A DNA stretch of 64,000 bases from Perlucidibaca sp. (GTDB taxonomy: Bacteria; Pseudomonadota; Gammaproteobacteria; Pseudomonadales; Moraxellaceae): the NCBI GenBank assembly GCA_023265995.1, contig JAHFSA010000003.1, positions 1 through 64,000 of the forward strand. Reading direction: 5' to 3'. The position numbers were made by a program, and so were the translations under genes. Each line of letters begins with the position of its first letter. Positions within the stretch are counted from its first letter, which is position 1. Below the pieces are notes generated by a model. That model had not been told where the DNA came from. It saw nothing but the letters and a program-made list of their open reading frames with translations, and made no database searches. Below, piece by piece: positions 1-9,206 of the stretch.

Positions 1-573
1 AGACTCTTCCTCTTCAACGCTCGATGCCCTGGCCCATGCCAGCGACATCGATGCCGGCACCACGCTGATGGTGACCAACCTGCCGGGCTCGCTGCCGGCG
101 GGCGTGAGCTATGACGTGGTCGCACAGACGTTCACGCTGGATCCGACCGATGCGGCCTACCAGTCGCTGGCTAATGGCGCGACCACCACGGTGACGGTGA
201 ACTACAGCGTCAGTGACGGCATCACCAGCACCCCGGCATCGGTGAGCTGGACGGTGACCGGGGTCAATGATGCCCCGGTAGTGACCGGTGCCGTCAGCGG
301 CACCGCCACGGAAGACTCTTCCTCTTCAACGCTCGATGCCCTGGCCCATGCCAGCGACATCGATGCCGGCACCACGCTGATGGTGACCAACCTGCCGGGC
401 TCGCTGCCGGCGGGCGTGAGCTATGACGTGGTCGCACAGACGTTCACGCTGGATCCGACCGATGCGGCCTACCAGTCGCTGGCTAATGGCGCGACCACCA
501 CGGTGACGGTGAACTACAGCGTCAGTGACGGCATCACCAGCACCCCGGCATCGGTGAGCTGGACGGTGACCGG
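1..573 (+). repeat. tandem 312-bp coding repeats with 261 identical bases
   Basis: Bases 1-261 and 313-573 are identical base for base, with a period of exactly 312 bp (104 codons). The identity breaks at 262 versus 574, where the third codon positions start to differ. The array probably continues to the left of the window. Lack of even silent differences points to recent duplication or gene conversion. Confidence 0.95.
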
Positions 574-1732
574 CGTCAACGATACAGCCAGCATTACCGG
601 CACTCGCCTTGGCAGTGTTACGGAAGATGGCGGCCTGATCACAGGTGGCACTCTGACAGCCCTTGATGCGGATGCCGGCCAGTCCGGCTATGCAGCGCCG
701 GCCAGCCTTGCGGGTACGTATGGCTCATTCACGTTCAGCCAGCTGAGCGGGCAGTGGAGCTATAGCCTGAACAATGGCAATGCAACCGTTCAGGCTCTCA
801 ATGCCGGTCAGACGTTGCATGATTATCTGACGGTGTCCTCCACTGACGGCTCAGCCAGCAGTCTCATCGATGTGACCATCAATGGTGCCAACGAGCCTGT
901 GCTCAATCACGCCCCGACGGACATCATGTTGACAGCAGCTCTTCCGGTGAACGGTACGAATGTGAACCTGGCTGGTAATGTCGTTGGCGTACTTTCCGCT
1001 GCGGATGCTGACAGTGGTGATAGCTTCACCTATACGTTGCTGTCGGGTAGTTCGGCGGGCTTCTCCATCAACACGGATAATCAGCTCGTCACGTCTGGCC
1101 TGACCAATAATCAGGTTTACACCCTGAATATTCAGGTTGAGGATTTCGCGCATGCAACCTTCAGCGAGACGATAAATATCATTACGGGTACTGGCGCTGA
1201 CAACACCTTGCCTGCCGGTGGTTCCGGCAATGTGGTTGCCAATGGAGATGATGTTCTGTTCGGCCTCAATGGCTCGGACATAGTTTTTGGTGGCTCGGGT
1301 AATGACAGCCTTTATGGCCAGAATGGTGATGATGTCCTCAACGGTGGGGATGGCAATGATGTGTTGTATGGCGGCAACGGCCATGACACGCTTGATGGCG
1401 GCGCAGGCAGTGACACCTACCTGTTCAAGGTCGGTGATCTGGGCGTGACCAACTCCGACACCATTGTCGCAGGCGGCTTCAATACCGCGGCGCCGGCCTC
1501 CGGTGGCGACATCATCGATGTCTCGGCATTGCTGACCGGTTTCACTGCGGCTTCGGCGAGCAGCTTCATCCATTTCACGGATGTCGCCGGTGGCGTCATG
1601 ATCCAGATCGACGGGAATGGCGCTGCAGGTGGTGCGGTTTTCCAGGACCTGGTGCTGCTCAGCGGTGTCACGGCAGCTTCGCTCAATCTCAACACCCTGA
1701 TCACCCAGGGCAACATCGACACCACGGTCTGA
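2..1732 (+). CDS. RTX/VCBS-repeat type I secreted adhesin, 3' part
   Basis: The reading frame is open from the left edge, so the N-terminus is missing. The visible 577 residues begin with two near-identical cadherin/VCBS-like repeat units (period 104 residues), followed by a divergent VCBS repeat (about 590-890) and another Ig-like domain. Glycine/aspartate-rich RTX nonapeptides (GGxGxDxLx type) lie at about 1245-1430. The final 90 residues look like the type I secretion C-terminal target domain of the VCA0849 class. The protein is therefore probably a large calcium-binding adhesin exported by an ABC/MFP/TolC system and displayed at the surface for biofilm formation. The domain types are read from the translation; adhesion is inferred from the family. 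No secretion genes are adjacent in the window. Confidence 0.88.
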   Translation, partial: DSSSSTLDALAHASDIDAGTTLMVTNLPGSLPAGVSYDVVAQTFTLDPTDAAYQSLANGATTTVTVNYSVSDGITSTPASVSWTVTGVNDAPVVTGAVSGTATEDSSSSTLDALAHASDIDAGTTLMVTNLPGSLPAGVSYDVVAQTFTLDPTDAAYQSLANGATTTVTVNYSVSDGITSTPASVSWTVTGVNDTASITGTRLGSVTEDGGLITGGTLTALDADAGQSGYAAPASLAGTYGSFTFSQLSGQWSYSLNNGNATVQALNAGQTLHDYLTVSSTDGSASSLIDVTINGANEPVLNHAPTDIMLTAALPVNGTNVNLAGNVVGVLSAADADSGDSFTYTLLSGSSAGFSINTDNQLVTSGLTNNQVYTLNIQVEDFAHATFSETINIITGTGADNTLPAGGSGNVVANGDDVLFGLNGSDIVFGGSGNDSLYGQNGDDVLNGGDGNDVLYGGNGHDTLDGGAGSDTYLFKVGDLGVTNSDTIVAGGFNTAAPASGGDIIDVSALLTGFTAASASSFIHFTDVAGGVMIQIDGNGAAGGAVFQDLVLLSGVTAASLNLNTLITQGNIDTTV

Positions 1733-1805
1733 CCCCGCATCGTCTCCACTTTCGTTCCGTCGTTCGCGACAGGACGGAAGCGGGGCGGGCGGCTATGATC
1801 GCGTC

Positions 1806-3035
1806 ATGAAAATCCTCGTCGTTCACCAGAACTTCCCTGCCCAGTTCCTGCATCTGGCTCCCGCCCTGGCGGCGCGCGGCCATGAAGTGCGGGCGCTGAC
1901 CTTGCGCAAGGAGCTGCCGGAGCAGTGGCAGGGCGTGCGTATCCATCGTTATCCGATACAGCGGGGCTCGACGCCGGGCATTCACCCGTGGCTGACCGAT
2001 ATCGAAACCAAGGTGGTGCGTGGCGAGGCAGCTTTCCGGGCGGCACTGGCGCTGAAGGCCGAGGGTTTCGTGCCGGATCTGCTGCTGGCACATCCGGGCT
2101 GGGGCGAGAGCTTGTTCCTCAAGGAGGTCTGGCCGATGGCGAAGCTGGCTGTCTATGCCGAGTTCTTCTATTCGGGGGAGGGCGGCGATACCGGCTTCGA
2201 TGCGGAGTTTCCGCTGACTGACGTGGCTGGCGAGCATTGCCGCCTGCGCATGAAGAATCTCAACAACCTGCTCGCCATGGAGCAGGCCGACGCCGCGCTG
2301 TCACCGACACGCTGGCAGGCTTCGACGTATCCGCTGCCGTTTCGCGAGCGCATCAGCGTGATTCATGACGGCATAGATTGCGATGTCCTGTGTCCGAACC
2401 CGGAGGTCGCTTTCGAGCTGGCACCCGGACGCGTGCTGACGAGGGCCGACGAGGTCATCACCTTCGTCAATCGCAATCTGGAACCGTATCGCGGCTATCA
2501 CAGTTTCATGCGCGCGCTGCCGGCGCTGCTGCGGGCGCGACCACGGGCGCAGGTGCTGATCGTCGGTGGCGATGATGTCAGCTATGGCGCGCGTCCGCCG
2601 GCAGGGCGGAGCTGGAAGCAGATCTTCCTCGACGAGGTCGCCGGCGACATCGATCACGAGCGCGTGCACTTCCTCGGCATGCTGCCGCGGGCGCGCTTCA
2701 CGGCGCTGCTGCAGCTGTCGACGGTGCACGTCTATCTGACCTATCCCTTCGTGCTGTCGTGGAGTCTGCTCGAGGCCATGAGCACGGGCTGCGCCATAGT
2801 CGCCAGCGATACCGCACCGGTGCGCGAGGTCATAGGCCATGACGTGACCGGTCGTCTGGTCGACTTTTTCTCCCCCGATGTCATTGCGGAAACGGTGGCC
2901 GGACTGCTGGCCGATGCACCGGCGCGAGCCCGTCTGGGCGCGGCGGCACGCGAGTTGGCCTGTGCACAATATGACCTGCGCGCCATCTGCCTACCTCGAC
3001 AACTGGCCTGGGTCGAGTCCCTGGCGCACGCCTAG
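1806..3035 (+). CDS. glycosyltransferase family 4 (group 1)
   Basis: This 409-residue protein starts MKILVVHQNFPAQF and has the two-Rossmann GT-B layout. The N-terminal domain holds the HLAPALAARGHEV acceptor-side motif, and the C-terminal nucleotide-sugar domain includes FVNRNLEPYRG, VLIVGGDDVSYG and, near residues 316-335, SWSLLEAMSTGCAIVASDT. The usual EX7E pair is incomplete: the second Glu (LLEAM) is present but the position of the first is Phe. It probably transfers a sugar to a cell-envelope or exopolysaccharide acceptor, or to a protein such as the neighbouring adhesin, but the substrate cannot be read. It stands alone, 73 bp after the adhesin gene, with no clear Shine-Dalgarno sequence. 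Confidence 0.85.
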   Translation: MKILVVHQNFPAQFLHLAPALAARGHEVRALTLRKELPEQWQGVRIHRYPIQRGSTPGIHPWLTDIETKVVRGEAAFRAALALKAEGFVPDLLLAHPGWGESLFLKEVWPMAKLAVYAEFFYSGEGGDTGFDAEFPLTDVAGEHCRLRMKNLNNLLAMEQADAALSPTRWQASTYPLPFRERISVIHDGIDCDVLCPNPEVAFELAPGRVLTRADEVITFVNRNLEPYRGYHSFMRALPALLRARPRAQVLIVGGDDVSYGARPPAGRSWKQIFLDEVAGDIDHERVHFLGMLPRARFTALLQLSTVHVYLTYPFVLSWSLLEAMSTGCAIVASDTAPVREVIGHDVTGRLVDFFSPDVIAETVAGLLADAPARARLGAAARELACAQYDLRAICLPRQLAWVESLAHA

Positions 3036-3043
3036 CCCACTTT

Positions 3044-3256
3044 TTGTGCACATCCCTGGTGCATTCGCGTGCATTTTGAACAATGCCCGGCTTTACCCGC
3101 CCGAAAACTGAGCAATTCGTATAAGTATATGAATTATATGAATTAATTAAATTGGGCAAAAAAGACGCAAACGATCGCAGGCCGCTTGGTACGCGGATCA
3201 AGGCTGCTTTCCGCAACCTTGTCCACGAAGTTATCCACAGGTTTTGGGGATAACTT
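3044..3256. other. AT-rich intergenic region with DnaA-box-like motifs
   Basis: A perfect DnaA box, TTATCCACA, lies at 3231-3239. A near-box TTGTGCACA lies at 3044-3052 and a weaker TTGTCCACG at 3219-3227. The perfect box sits in an inverted repeat with 9-base arms, AAGTTATCC at 3228-3236 and GGATAACTT at 3248-3256. An unusually AT-rich stretch (3110-3165) precedes it. The region separates two convergent genes. It resembles DnaA-binding or origin-like DNA, but no dnaA, gidA or other origin marker is nearby. The hairpin could alternatively terminate transcription. Confidence 0.45.
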
Positions 3257-3263
3257 TTTCTGC

Positions 3264-4346
3264 CTACTTCTTCAGCGCCTTTGCCAGCGGCAGGCGAGCC
3301 ATCGAGGTCTGCTTGAGCGAGCCGAAATACAGCCATTCGCCGTATTCGCGCACGGTGGTAATAGGTGAGTAATTGCCGCGGCTGCCATCCTGCAGATTGG
3401 CGACGACCTTGCCTTCGGAGTCCAGCGCCAGTGCCATGGCATGGTGTTCGACCGGCGCCGGCACGATTTTCAGCGCACGGGCCAGCATCTTGCGAACGAA
3501 GGGATGGCTGGCGAAGGTATCGAGTATGGGGTTGCGCGGCGAGTAGAGGGCGACCCAGAAGCGGTCGCTGCCGTTGAAGCTGAGGTTGTCCGGCAGACCC
3601 GGCAGGTTGTCGATGAAGATATCGTGGGTACCGGCCTTGGGGCCGGTGATCCAGTAACGGGTGATGCGGTAGGCGCCGGTCTCGTTGACCAGCACGAAGG
3701 CTTCCTTCGGACCCAGCGCGACACCGTTGGCGAATTCGAGCTTGTCGACCAGCACCTCGGTGACCTTGCGCTGGAAGTCATAGCGCAGCAGGCGACCGTC
3801 GCCACCGTGCTCCATGATGGCCTCGCCGTCGTGGCCGTAGCTCCAGCGGCTGGAGGCATCGCTGAAGTAGGCGTAGCGGCCGGCGGCATCGATGCTGACG
3901 TCATCGGTGAAGCGGAAGGGCAGGTTGTCGGCGGTGGTGGTCAGGGTTTCCAGCTTGCCGTCCGGGCTCAGCGCGAGCAGACCCTTGAAGGCATCGGCGA
4001 TGATCAGGCGACCGTCCGGGTGCCAGGCCAGGCCGAGCGGGCGGCCACCGGTCTGGGCCAGGACCTTGACGCTGTTGCCATCGCTGCTGGTCTTGATGAC
4101 GCGACCGTCATGCAGGCCGGTGATGATGAAATTCTCGCTGTCGACGAGCAGGGCCTCGGGGCCGGGAATGTTCTCCAGGCCGACGCGTTGCACATCCTTG
4201 AGTATGGTGTTTTCGGCGTAGATGCCTTCGCTGCGCGAGGGCGCCTTGGGCGGCGTCCAGCTCACGGGGGCGACAGCCGTCGGTGCCAGCAACAGATAGC
4301 CGGCGATGCCCACGGCGAGGGCCAGCAGGGGAGTGCGTAACTTCAT
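3264..4346 (-). CDS. strictosidine synthase/SMP-30-like six-bladed beta-propeller protein
   Basis: I start at the ATG at 4346 (MKLRTPLLALAVGIAGYLLL), giving 360 residues with an N-terminal membrane anchor or signal; the open frame further upstream is the shadow of the next gene. The body carries strictosidine-synthase-like/APMAP motifs: FTDDVSIDAAGRYAYFSDAS, LEFANGVAL and GLPDNLSFNG. Members are calcium-dependent lactonases/esterases or arylesterase-like hydrolases, probably periplasmic here. It is the last gene of a six-gene minus-strand operon (47 bp after the SDR gene). A lactonase would fit hydroxyacid catabolism, but the substrate is unknown. Confidence 0.78.
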   Translation of the reverse strand: MKLRTPLLALAVGIAGYLLLAPTAVAPVSWTPPKAPSRSEGIYAENTILKDVQRVGLENIPGPEALLVDSENFIITGLHDGRVIKTSSDGNSVKVLAQTGGRPLGLAWHPDGRLIIADAFKGLLALSPDGKLETLTTTADNLPFRFTDDVSIDAAGRYAYFSDASSRWSYGHDGEAIMEHGGDGRLLRYDFQRKVTEVLVDKLEFANGVALGPKEAFVLVNETGAYRITRYWITGPKAGTHDIFIDNLPGLPDNLSFNGSDRFWVALYSPRNPILDTFASHPFVRKMLARALKIVPAPVEHHAMALALDSEGKVVANLQDGSRGNYSPITTVREYGEWLYFGSLKQTSMARLPLAKALKK

Positions 4347-4393
4347 GCGGATGCAGCTCCGTCTTGTTTTTGGTGGGGTGTGCAAGGAGGGCA

Positions 4394-5137
4394 TCAGCCC
4401 AGCTTGCGCACCCAGCGCAGGGGCAGATGCTGCATCAAAAAGCCCATCAACGTCCATGGCCATGACGGCACGCAGGCCTTGGCCGGTTCCCGACCAATGG
4501 CGGAGACCATGGCGCGGCAGCCGACGCTTTCGCTGACCTCGAACGGCAGCTTGCCGGCACCTTCGTTGAGTTCGGTGCGGATGTAGCCGGGGAACAGCGT
4601 GGTGACCTTGATCGGCGTGTCCAGCAGCTCCGAGCGTATGCCTTCGGCGAGATGGGCAAGGCCGGCCTTGGTGGCGGCGTAGGTGGTCAGGTGTCTGGGC
4701 AGGCCGCGCATGGCGCTCATCGACGACACGCAGACCAGATGACCGGCATTCTGGCGGCGGAAGATGCCGACAGCGGCCTCGCACTGTGCCAGCGCCGCGA
4801 TGAAGTTGGTTTCGGCAGTGCGGCGGTTGATCTCGAAGTTGCCCTTGCCGATGCGGCGGCCATCGCCGATGCCGGCGTTGACGATGATGCGGTCGAGCGT
4901 GCCGAACTCGCTGGCGAAGGCCTCGAAGACCTCGAACACCTGCGGGTAGTCAGTGACGTCGAGGGCACGCACCGACACGCGTACACCGTGCTTTTGCATC
5001 AGCTCGTCGGCCAGTGTCTGCAAGCGTTCGGTGCGGCGGGCGCAGAGCGCCAGATCGTGGCCGCGAGCGGCGAATTCGCGCGCCATGCCGGCGCCGAGAC
5101 CGGAGCTGGCACCGGTGATGAGTATGGTCTTGCGCAT
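4394..5137 (-). CDS. SDR-family oxidoreductase
   Basis: The protein is a 247-residue classical short-chain dehydrogenase: TGASSGLG cofactor motif (residues 8-15), NAG (NAGIG), catalytic Ser region and YAATK (Tyr near 153). I start at the ATG at 5137 because GGGAG lies 9 bases upstream and the cofactor-binding strand begins at once; the longer frame adds 10 residues without support. It probably oxidises or reduces a hydroxyl/keto group of an acyl or alcohol intermediate with NAD(P). It lies between the phosphatase-like gene and the beta-propeller gene in the operon. Confidence 0.88.
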   Translation of the reverse strand: MRKTILITGASSGLGAGMAREFAARGHDLALCARRTERLQTLADELMQKHGVRVSVRALDVTDYPQVFEVFEAFASEFGTLDRIIVNAGIGDGRRIGKGNFEINRRTAETNFIAALAQCEAAVGIFRRQNAGHLVCVSSMSAMRGLPRHLTTYAATKAGLAHLAEGIRSELLDTPIKVTTLFPGYIRTELNEGAGKLPFEVSESVGCRAMVSAIGREPAKACVPSWPWTLMGFLMQHLPLRWVRKLG

Positions 5138-5171
5138 GATGGGCTCCCGTGGGTTCTGGTCGAGCAATCGG

Positions 5172-5867
5172 TCAGCGGTAGCTCAGCAGGTGGCGATGGC
5201 GCCCGCTGAAGTGGCTGTGTTCATTGAGGCTGGCCAGGCTGCGCCGCTGCACGCCCTGGGTGACACGGCTGAAGCCGGCGTTGGCTAGACTGAGGTTGAG
5301 GCGGAAGGTGGTCATGTCCTCAAGGTCGAGCAGGCTCTGCGCGATGTTGGCGATGCAACCGCCGGAGGTGAACACCAGCGCGTGCCCGCGCGGGCCGAGT
5401 TCGCTCAGGGCCTGGTCGAGGGCGGCGCGGACACGGGTCTGGAAGCCGATCCAGGATTCGTCGTATTCATCATCGTGGGCGCCATCGATCCAGCGGCGCA
5501 CGGCGGCGTTGAAGAACTCGGCGAAAACCTCGCCGGGACGTTCGTGTTTGGCCATCTCCGCGCTCAGCCAGGCGCGGTCACGGAAGCGCGGCTCGAAACG
5601 CTCGATCACCTGCTCGTGGTTGAACTCGTTGAAACCGGGCAGCACGCGCACGGGCAGATGCGTCAGACCAGCTGCCTCCAGGCAGTTCTCGGCGGTCTGG
5701 CGATGGCGCAGCATGGCGCCCATGAACACGGCATCCACCGCTTCCTCGCGCTCGCGCAGCACTTCGCCGAGGTGGCGCGACTGGGCATAGCCGAGTTCGG
5801 TGAGCTGGTCGTAGTCGGCGGCGCCGAACGAGGCCTGGCCGTGACGGATGAGAGTGATGGTCGGCAT
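5172..5867 (-). CDS. histidine phosphatase-family protein with altered second active-site motif
   Basis: This 231-residue protein starts MPTITLIRHGQASFG, giving the RHG motif of the phosphoglycerate-mutase-like superfamily. Downstream are the expected RHRQTAE arginine motif and the FNEF acidic motif. At the position of the second catalytic His (normally HGG) the sequence reads FTSGG, so the general family mechanism may be changed. The start codon overlaps the stop of the upstream kinase gene by one base (TGATG), so the two are translationally coupled. A role in removing phosphate from, or hydrolysing, a phosphorylated acyl intermediate is plausible but inferred. Confidence 0.82.
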   Translation of the reverse strand: MPTITLIRHGQASFGAADYDQLTELGYAQSRHLGEVLREREEAVDAVFMGAMLRHRQTAENCLEAAGLTHLPVRVLPGFNEFNHEQVIERFEPRFRDRAWLSAEMAKHERPGEVFAEFFNAAVRRWIDGAHDDEYDESWIGFQTRVRAALDQALSELGPRGHALVFTSGGCIANIAQSLLDLEDMTTFRLNLSLANAGFSRVTQGVQRRSLASLNEHSHFSGRHRHLLSYR

Positions 5868-6958
5868 CAGCGTGCCCCTTGTTGCGTCATGGTTCTGGTG
5901 TCGGCAGCGATGACCTGGCGGCAGCGCCGCCAGATCGCCCAGTTCAGTAGCCAGAAGTTCCTGAACGCCGGGTTGTCGGTCTGCTTGTGATAGTAGCGGT
6001 AGTAGATCTGCTGAATGATGGCGCCGACACGGAACAGTCCGAAGACCTCGTAGAAGGCCCAGTGTTCGATCTGGATGCCGGTCTGCTGCTGGTAATAGGC
6101 GACAACTTCCTTGCGCGTCAGCATGCCCTTGAGATGCGTCGGCTGGCGACGCGTCTTGCGCAGCAAACCGGTGTCGGCATCCTCGATCCAGTAGGCCAGC
6201 ACATTGCCCAGCTCCATGAGCGGGTCGCCGAGGGTGGCCATCTCCCAGTCGAGCACGCCGATCACGCGCGTCGGGTCGGCGGGGTCGAGCACGACGTTGT
6301 CGAAACGCCAGTCGTTGTGCACCACGCAGGTCTTCACGTCTTCCGGGGTGTGTGCCTTCAGCCAGGCGCGCACGCCTTTGTAGGACGGCACATTCCAGGT
6401 CCGCGCCTTCTCGTAGCGGTCGCTCCAGCCATCGACCTGGCGCTTGCAGTAGCCGGCACCCTTGCCCAGCTTCTCCAGCCCGGCGGCATGGACATCGACC
6501 TGATGCAGCGCGATCAGCTGGTCCAGCGTGTTGGTGCAGAGCTGGCGCACCTGGGCTTCGCTCAGGCTCAGCTCCTTCGGCAGATTGGCGCGCGGAATGA
6601 TGCCCTCGATGCGGCGCATGACGTAGAAGTCGCAGCCTATCACCGAGGCATCCGTGCACAGGCCGATCATGTCGGCCACCACCGGATACACCGGCTTCAG
6701 GGCATCCTGCACCTTGAATTCGCGCACCATGTCATGCGCCGACCGGGCCTTGGTGCCAGCCGGCGGACGACGCAGGATGAGGTCGTGATTGGCGTACCTG
6801 AGGCGGTAGGTCCAGTTCGAGGCGCCACCGCTGTACTGCGTGACCTCGGGCAGGCCGGCAGCCAGATCCGGCAGCAGCCGGCGCAGCCAGGCATCCACGG
6901 CCGGGGTGTCGAGTTCCTCGCCATGGCGGATCGCGCCGCCAACATCAATCAGTGCCAT
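5867..6958 (-). CDS. APH-family phosphotransferase (ACAD10/11- and LvaA-like kinase)
   Basis: The 363-residue protein has the aminoglycoside-phosphotransferase/choline-kinase fold: a glycine-rich YSGGASNWTYRL loop, the LILRRPP lysine-equivalent strand, HNDWRFDN catalytic loop (about residues 212-219) and the metal-binding DWEMATLGDP motif. This subfamily matches the kinase domain of ACAD10/11 and LvaA of the levulinate pathway, which phosphorylate 4-hydroxyacyl-CoA. A perfect AAGGAGT lies before the ATG. It sits with an acyl-CoA dehydrogenase and SDR genes, as in those pathways. Antibiotic resistance is unlikely. The substrate is inferred from context only. Confidence 0.85.
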   Translation of the reverse strand: MALIDVGGAIRHGEELDTPAVDAWLRRLLPDLAAGLPEVTQYSGGASNWTYRLRYANHDLILRRPPAGTKARSAHDMVREFKVQDALKPVYPVVADMIGLCTDASVIGCDFYVMRRIEGIIPRANLPKELSLSEAQVRQLCTNTLDQLIALHQVDVHAAGLEKLGKGAGYCKRQVDGWSDRYEKARTWNVPSYKGVRAWLKAHTPEDVKTCVVHNDWRFDNVVLDPADPTRVIGVLDWEMATLGDPLMELGNVLAYWIEDADTGLLRKTRRQPTHLKGMLTRKEVVAYYQQQTGIQIEHWAFYEVFGLFRVGAIIQQIYYRYYHKQTDNPAFRNFWLLNWAIWRRCRQVIAADTRTMTQQGAR

Positions 6959-7023
6959 TCCGGACTCCTTGCTGGTCAGAAGAGAGGCGGGTCAAAAGCG
7001 GGGCCGGTGAAAAAGAGTCAGGT

Positions 7024-7845
7024 TCAGCGCTGGCTGCGCGGCTTCATGCGCACCACGCTGCGCTGGAACATGCGGCTGTAGAAGCTGTGCGGCAGATAGC
7101 GCTTGGCCAGCCACAGGCGTTCGCCAGCGGCATGCGGCAGGATGTGTACGTCCTGCCTGGCCACACCCTGGAAGATGCGTTCGGCGACGTCCTCGGCGCT
7201 GAGCTTGCCGCTGGCCAGCAGCTTGCTCATCATCTTCTTCAGGCCGGGATCGCTGGCGCGCATGGTCTCTTCGAGATTGGTCTGGAAGAACGACGGGCAG
7301 ACCACGCTGACGTGAATGCCATGCTCCATCAGCTCCTGCTCCAGCGTGCCGGTGAGGGCCACGACGGCCGCCTTGGTGACGTTGTAGGAGGCCATGCGCG
7401 GCACATCGAGCAGGCCGGCCATGGAGGCGATGTTGACGATGTGGCCGCTGCCCTGGCGCTTGAAGATGGGCGTGAAGATCTTGCAGCCGCGCACCACGCC
7501 GAGCAGATTGATGTCGATGATCCATTGCCAGTCGCTGAGCGTGACGTCCTCGATGGCGCCGGCCTGGGCGACGCCGGCGTTGTTGATCAGCACATCGAGT
7601 CCGCCCCAGCGCTGCGTCAGGTCATCGGCCACGGCCTGCAGATCCTGCTCGCGGGTGACATCGGCATGGTGATAGACGGCATCGGGCGCGCCAGCGCTCA
7701 GCAGTTCCTGGCGCACGCTCTCGCCGCGTGCGTCATTGAGGTCGGCGATGCACACGCGCCAGCCGGCACGGGCATGACGCAGGGCGAGGGCACGGCCGAG
7801 GCCGCTGGCCCCGCCGGTGATGAAAACGCGTTTCTGCTGAGTCAT
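7024..7845 (-). CDS. SDR-family oxidoreductase
   Basis: The 273-residue protein has TGGASGLG at residues 10-17, the NNAG motif (VLINNAGVAQAG) and YNVTK as the catalytic Tyr-x3-Lys. The C-terminal 70 residues are longer than in minimal SDRs and end in basic residues (VVRMKPRSQR). It is the second gene of the operon, 49 bp after the acyl-CoA dehydrogenase and 65 bp before the kinase. It may convert a keto group to the hydroxyl that the kinase phosphorylates, or the reverse; this is an inference from order alone. Confidence 0.87.
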   Translation of the reverse strand: MTQQKRVFITGGASGLGRALALRHARAGWRVCIADLNDARGESVRQELLSAGAPDAVYHHADVTREQDLQAVADDLTQRWGGLDVLINNAGVAQAGAIEDVTLSDWQWIIDINLLGVVRGCKIFTPIFKRQGSGHIVNIASMAGLLDVPRMASYNVTKAAVVALTGTLEQELMEHGIHVSVVCPSFFQTNLEETMRASDPGLKKMMSKLLASGKLSAEDVAERIFQGVARQDVHILPHAAGERLWLAKRYLPHSFYSRMFQRSVVRMKPRSQR

Positions 7846-7894
7846 GTCGGAAGTTTCTACTGCTGATGAGTGAGTGACTGAGTGGTCATGGAGC

Positions 7895-9127
7895 TTATTT
7901 GCTGAAGCCGCGCTTCGCCAGCTCGATCTTCGCGATCACGCCCTTGTGCACCTCGTCCGGACCGTCGGCCAGACGCAGACTGCGCGCCTGCGCAAAGAAG
8001 CCGGTCAGCGGCGTGTCGCGCGACATGCCGGCGCCACCGTGGAGCTGGATGGCCATGTCCACCACCTGCTGCAGCACATTGGGCGCCACCACCTTGATCG
8101 CGGAGATCTCGGTCATGGCCGCGAAGGTGCCGACAGCGTCCATCTTCCAGGCGGCATAGAGGGTGAGCAGGCGGGCCTGATCGATGGCGATGCGGGCATC
8201 GGCGATGCGCTCGCGATTGCCGCCGAGATTGATCAGAGGCTTGCCGAAGGCCACGCGCTGCGTGCCGCGGTCGATCATCAGTTCCAGTGCCTTCTCGGCG
8301 GCGCCGATGCAGCGCATGCAGTGGTGGATGCGGCCCGGGCCGAGGCGGCCCTGGGCGATGGAGAAGCCCTGGCCGGGGCCGCCGATGAAGTTGGTCACCG
8401 GCACGCGCACGTTGGTGAAGGTGACCTCGCCATGGCCGTGCGGCGCGTCATAGTCGCCGAACACCGGCAGCATGCGCTGGATCTCCACGCCCGGCGTGTC
8501 CATGGGCACCAGCACCATGGAGTGCTGGCTGTGACGGCCGGCCTCGGCGTTGGGCGTGTGCGCCATGAAAATGGCGATCTTGCAGTGCGGATCGCCGATG
8601 CCGCTGGACCACCACTTGCGGCCGTTGAGCACAATTTCGTCGCCCTCGACGATGGCAGTGGCCTGCATGTTGGTGGCATCGGAAGAGGCCACCTCGGGTT
8701 CGGTCATGCAGAACACCGAGCGGATCTCGCCGGCCAGCAGCGGCTTCAGCCACGTTTCCTTCTGCTCTTCACTGCCATAGCGCCAGAGCACCTCCATGTT
8801 GCCGGTGTCGGGGGCGTTGCAGTTGAACACGGTGGGGGCGAGCAGGCTGCGGCCGGTCTGTTCGGCGATATGCGCGTACTCGGTGATGGTGAGGCCGGCG
8901 CCCAGCTCTTCGCTCGGTATCCACAGGTTCCAGAGGCCCTGCTTTTTCGCCTTGGCCTTGAGTTCCTCGAGGATGGCCGGGACCTGCCATTGCCGCCAGT
9001 CGCCGCCGGCCTCGTGGGCATGCACTTCGGCCCAGAAGGTCTTTTCTGCCGGCTCGATGTGCTCGCGCATGAAGGCCTTCACGCGTTCGACGTAATCCTG
9101 ACCGCGTTCGCTGAGTTCGAAATGCAT
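7895..9127 (-). CDS. acyl-CoA dehydrogenase family protein (ACAD10/11- or LvaC-like context)
   Basis: The 410-residue protein has the full acyl-CoA dehydrogenase layout: N-terminal helical domain, [15 protein letters not shown] beta-domain motif, [10 protein letters not shown], and C-terminal [12 protein letters not shown] with [14 protein letters not shown]. It is an FAD enzyme that would form a 2,3-double bond or, in the ACAD11/LvaC group, remove phosphate from a 4-phosphoacyl-CoA. It is the promoter-proximal gene of the six-gene operon, preceded by GGAG and facing the LysR gene across 79 bp. The first 10 residues ([10 protein letters not shown]) fit the family start. Confidence 0.9.
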   Translation of the reverse strand: MHFELSERGQDYVERVKAFMREHIEPAEKTFWAEVHAHEAGGDWRQWQVPAILEELKAKAKKQGLWNLWIPSEELGAGLTITEYAHIAEQTGRSLLAPTVFNCNAPDTGNMEVLWRYGSEEQKETWLKPLLAGEIRSVFCMTEPEVASSDATNMQATAIVEGDEIVLNGRKWWSSGIGDPHCKIAIFMAHTPNAEAGRHSQHSMVLVPMDTPGVEIQRMLPVFGDYDAPHGHGEVTFTNVRVPVTNFIGGPGQGFSIAQGRLGPGRIHHCMRCIGAAEKALELMIDRGTQRVAFGKPLINLGGNRERIADARIAIDQARLLTLYAAWKMDAVGTFAAMTEISAIKVVAPNVLQQVVDMAIQLHGGAGMSRDTPLTGFFAQARSLRLADGPDEVHKGVIAKIELAKRGFSK

Positions 9128-9206
9128 GGAGGGGCTCCGGTTGAAAGTGACCTGATGCTAGTCCCTGACGTACGATGCAGGAAATGATGATTTCTCATGG
9201 CAGGTC

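Noticed and set aside
5867-6958. Aminoglycoside resistance gene
   Set aside because: The fold is shared, but operon context and subfamily motifs point to the ACAD10/11-like kinases of acyl metabolism.
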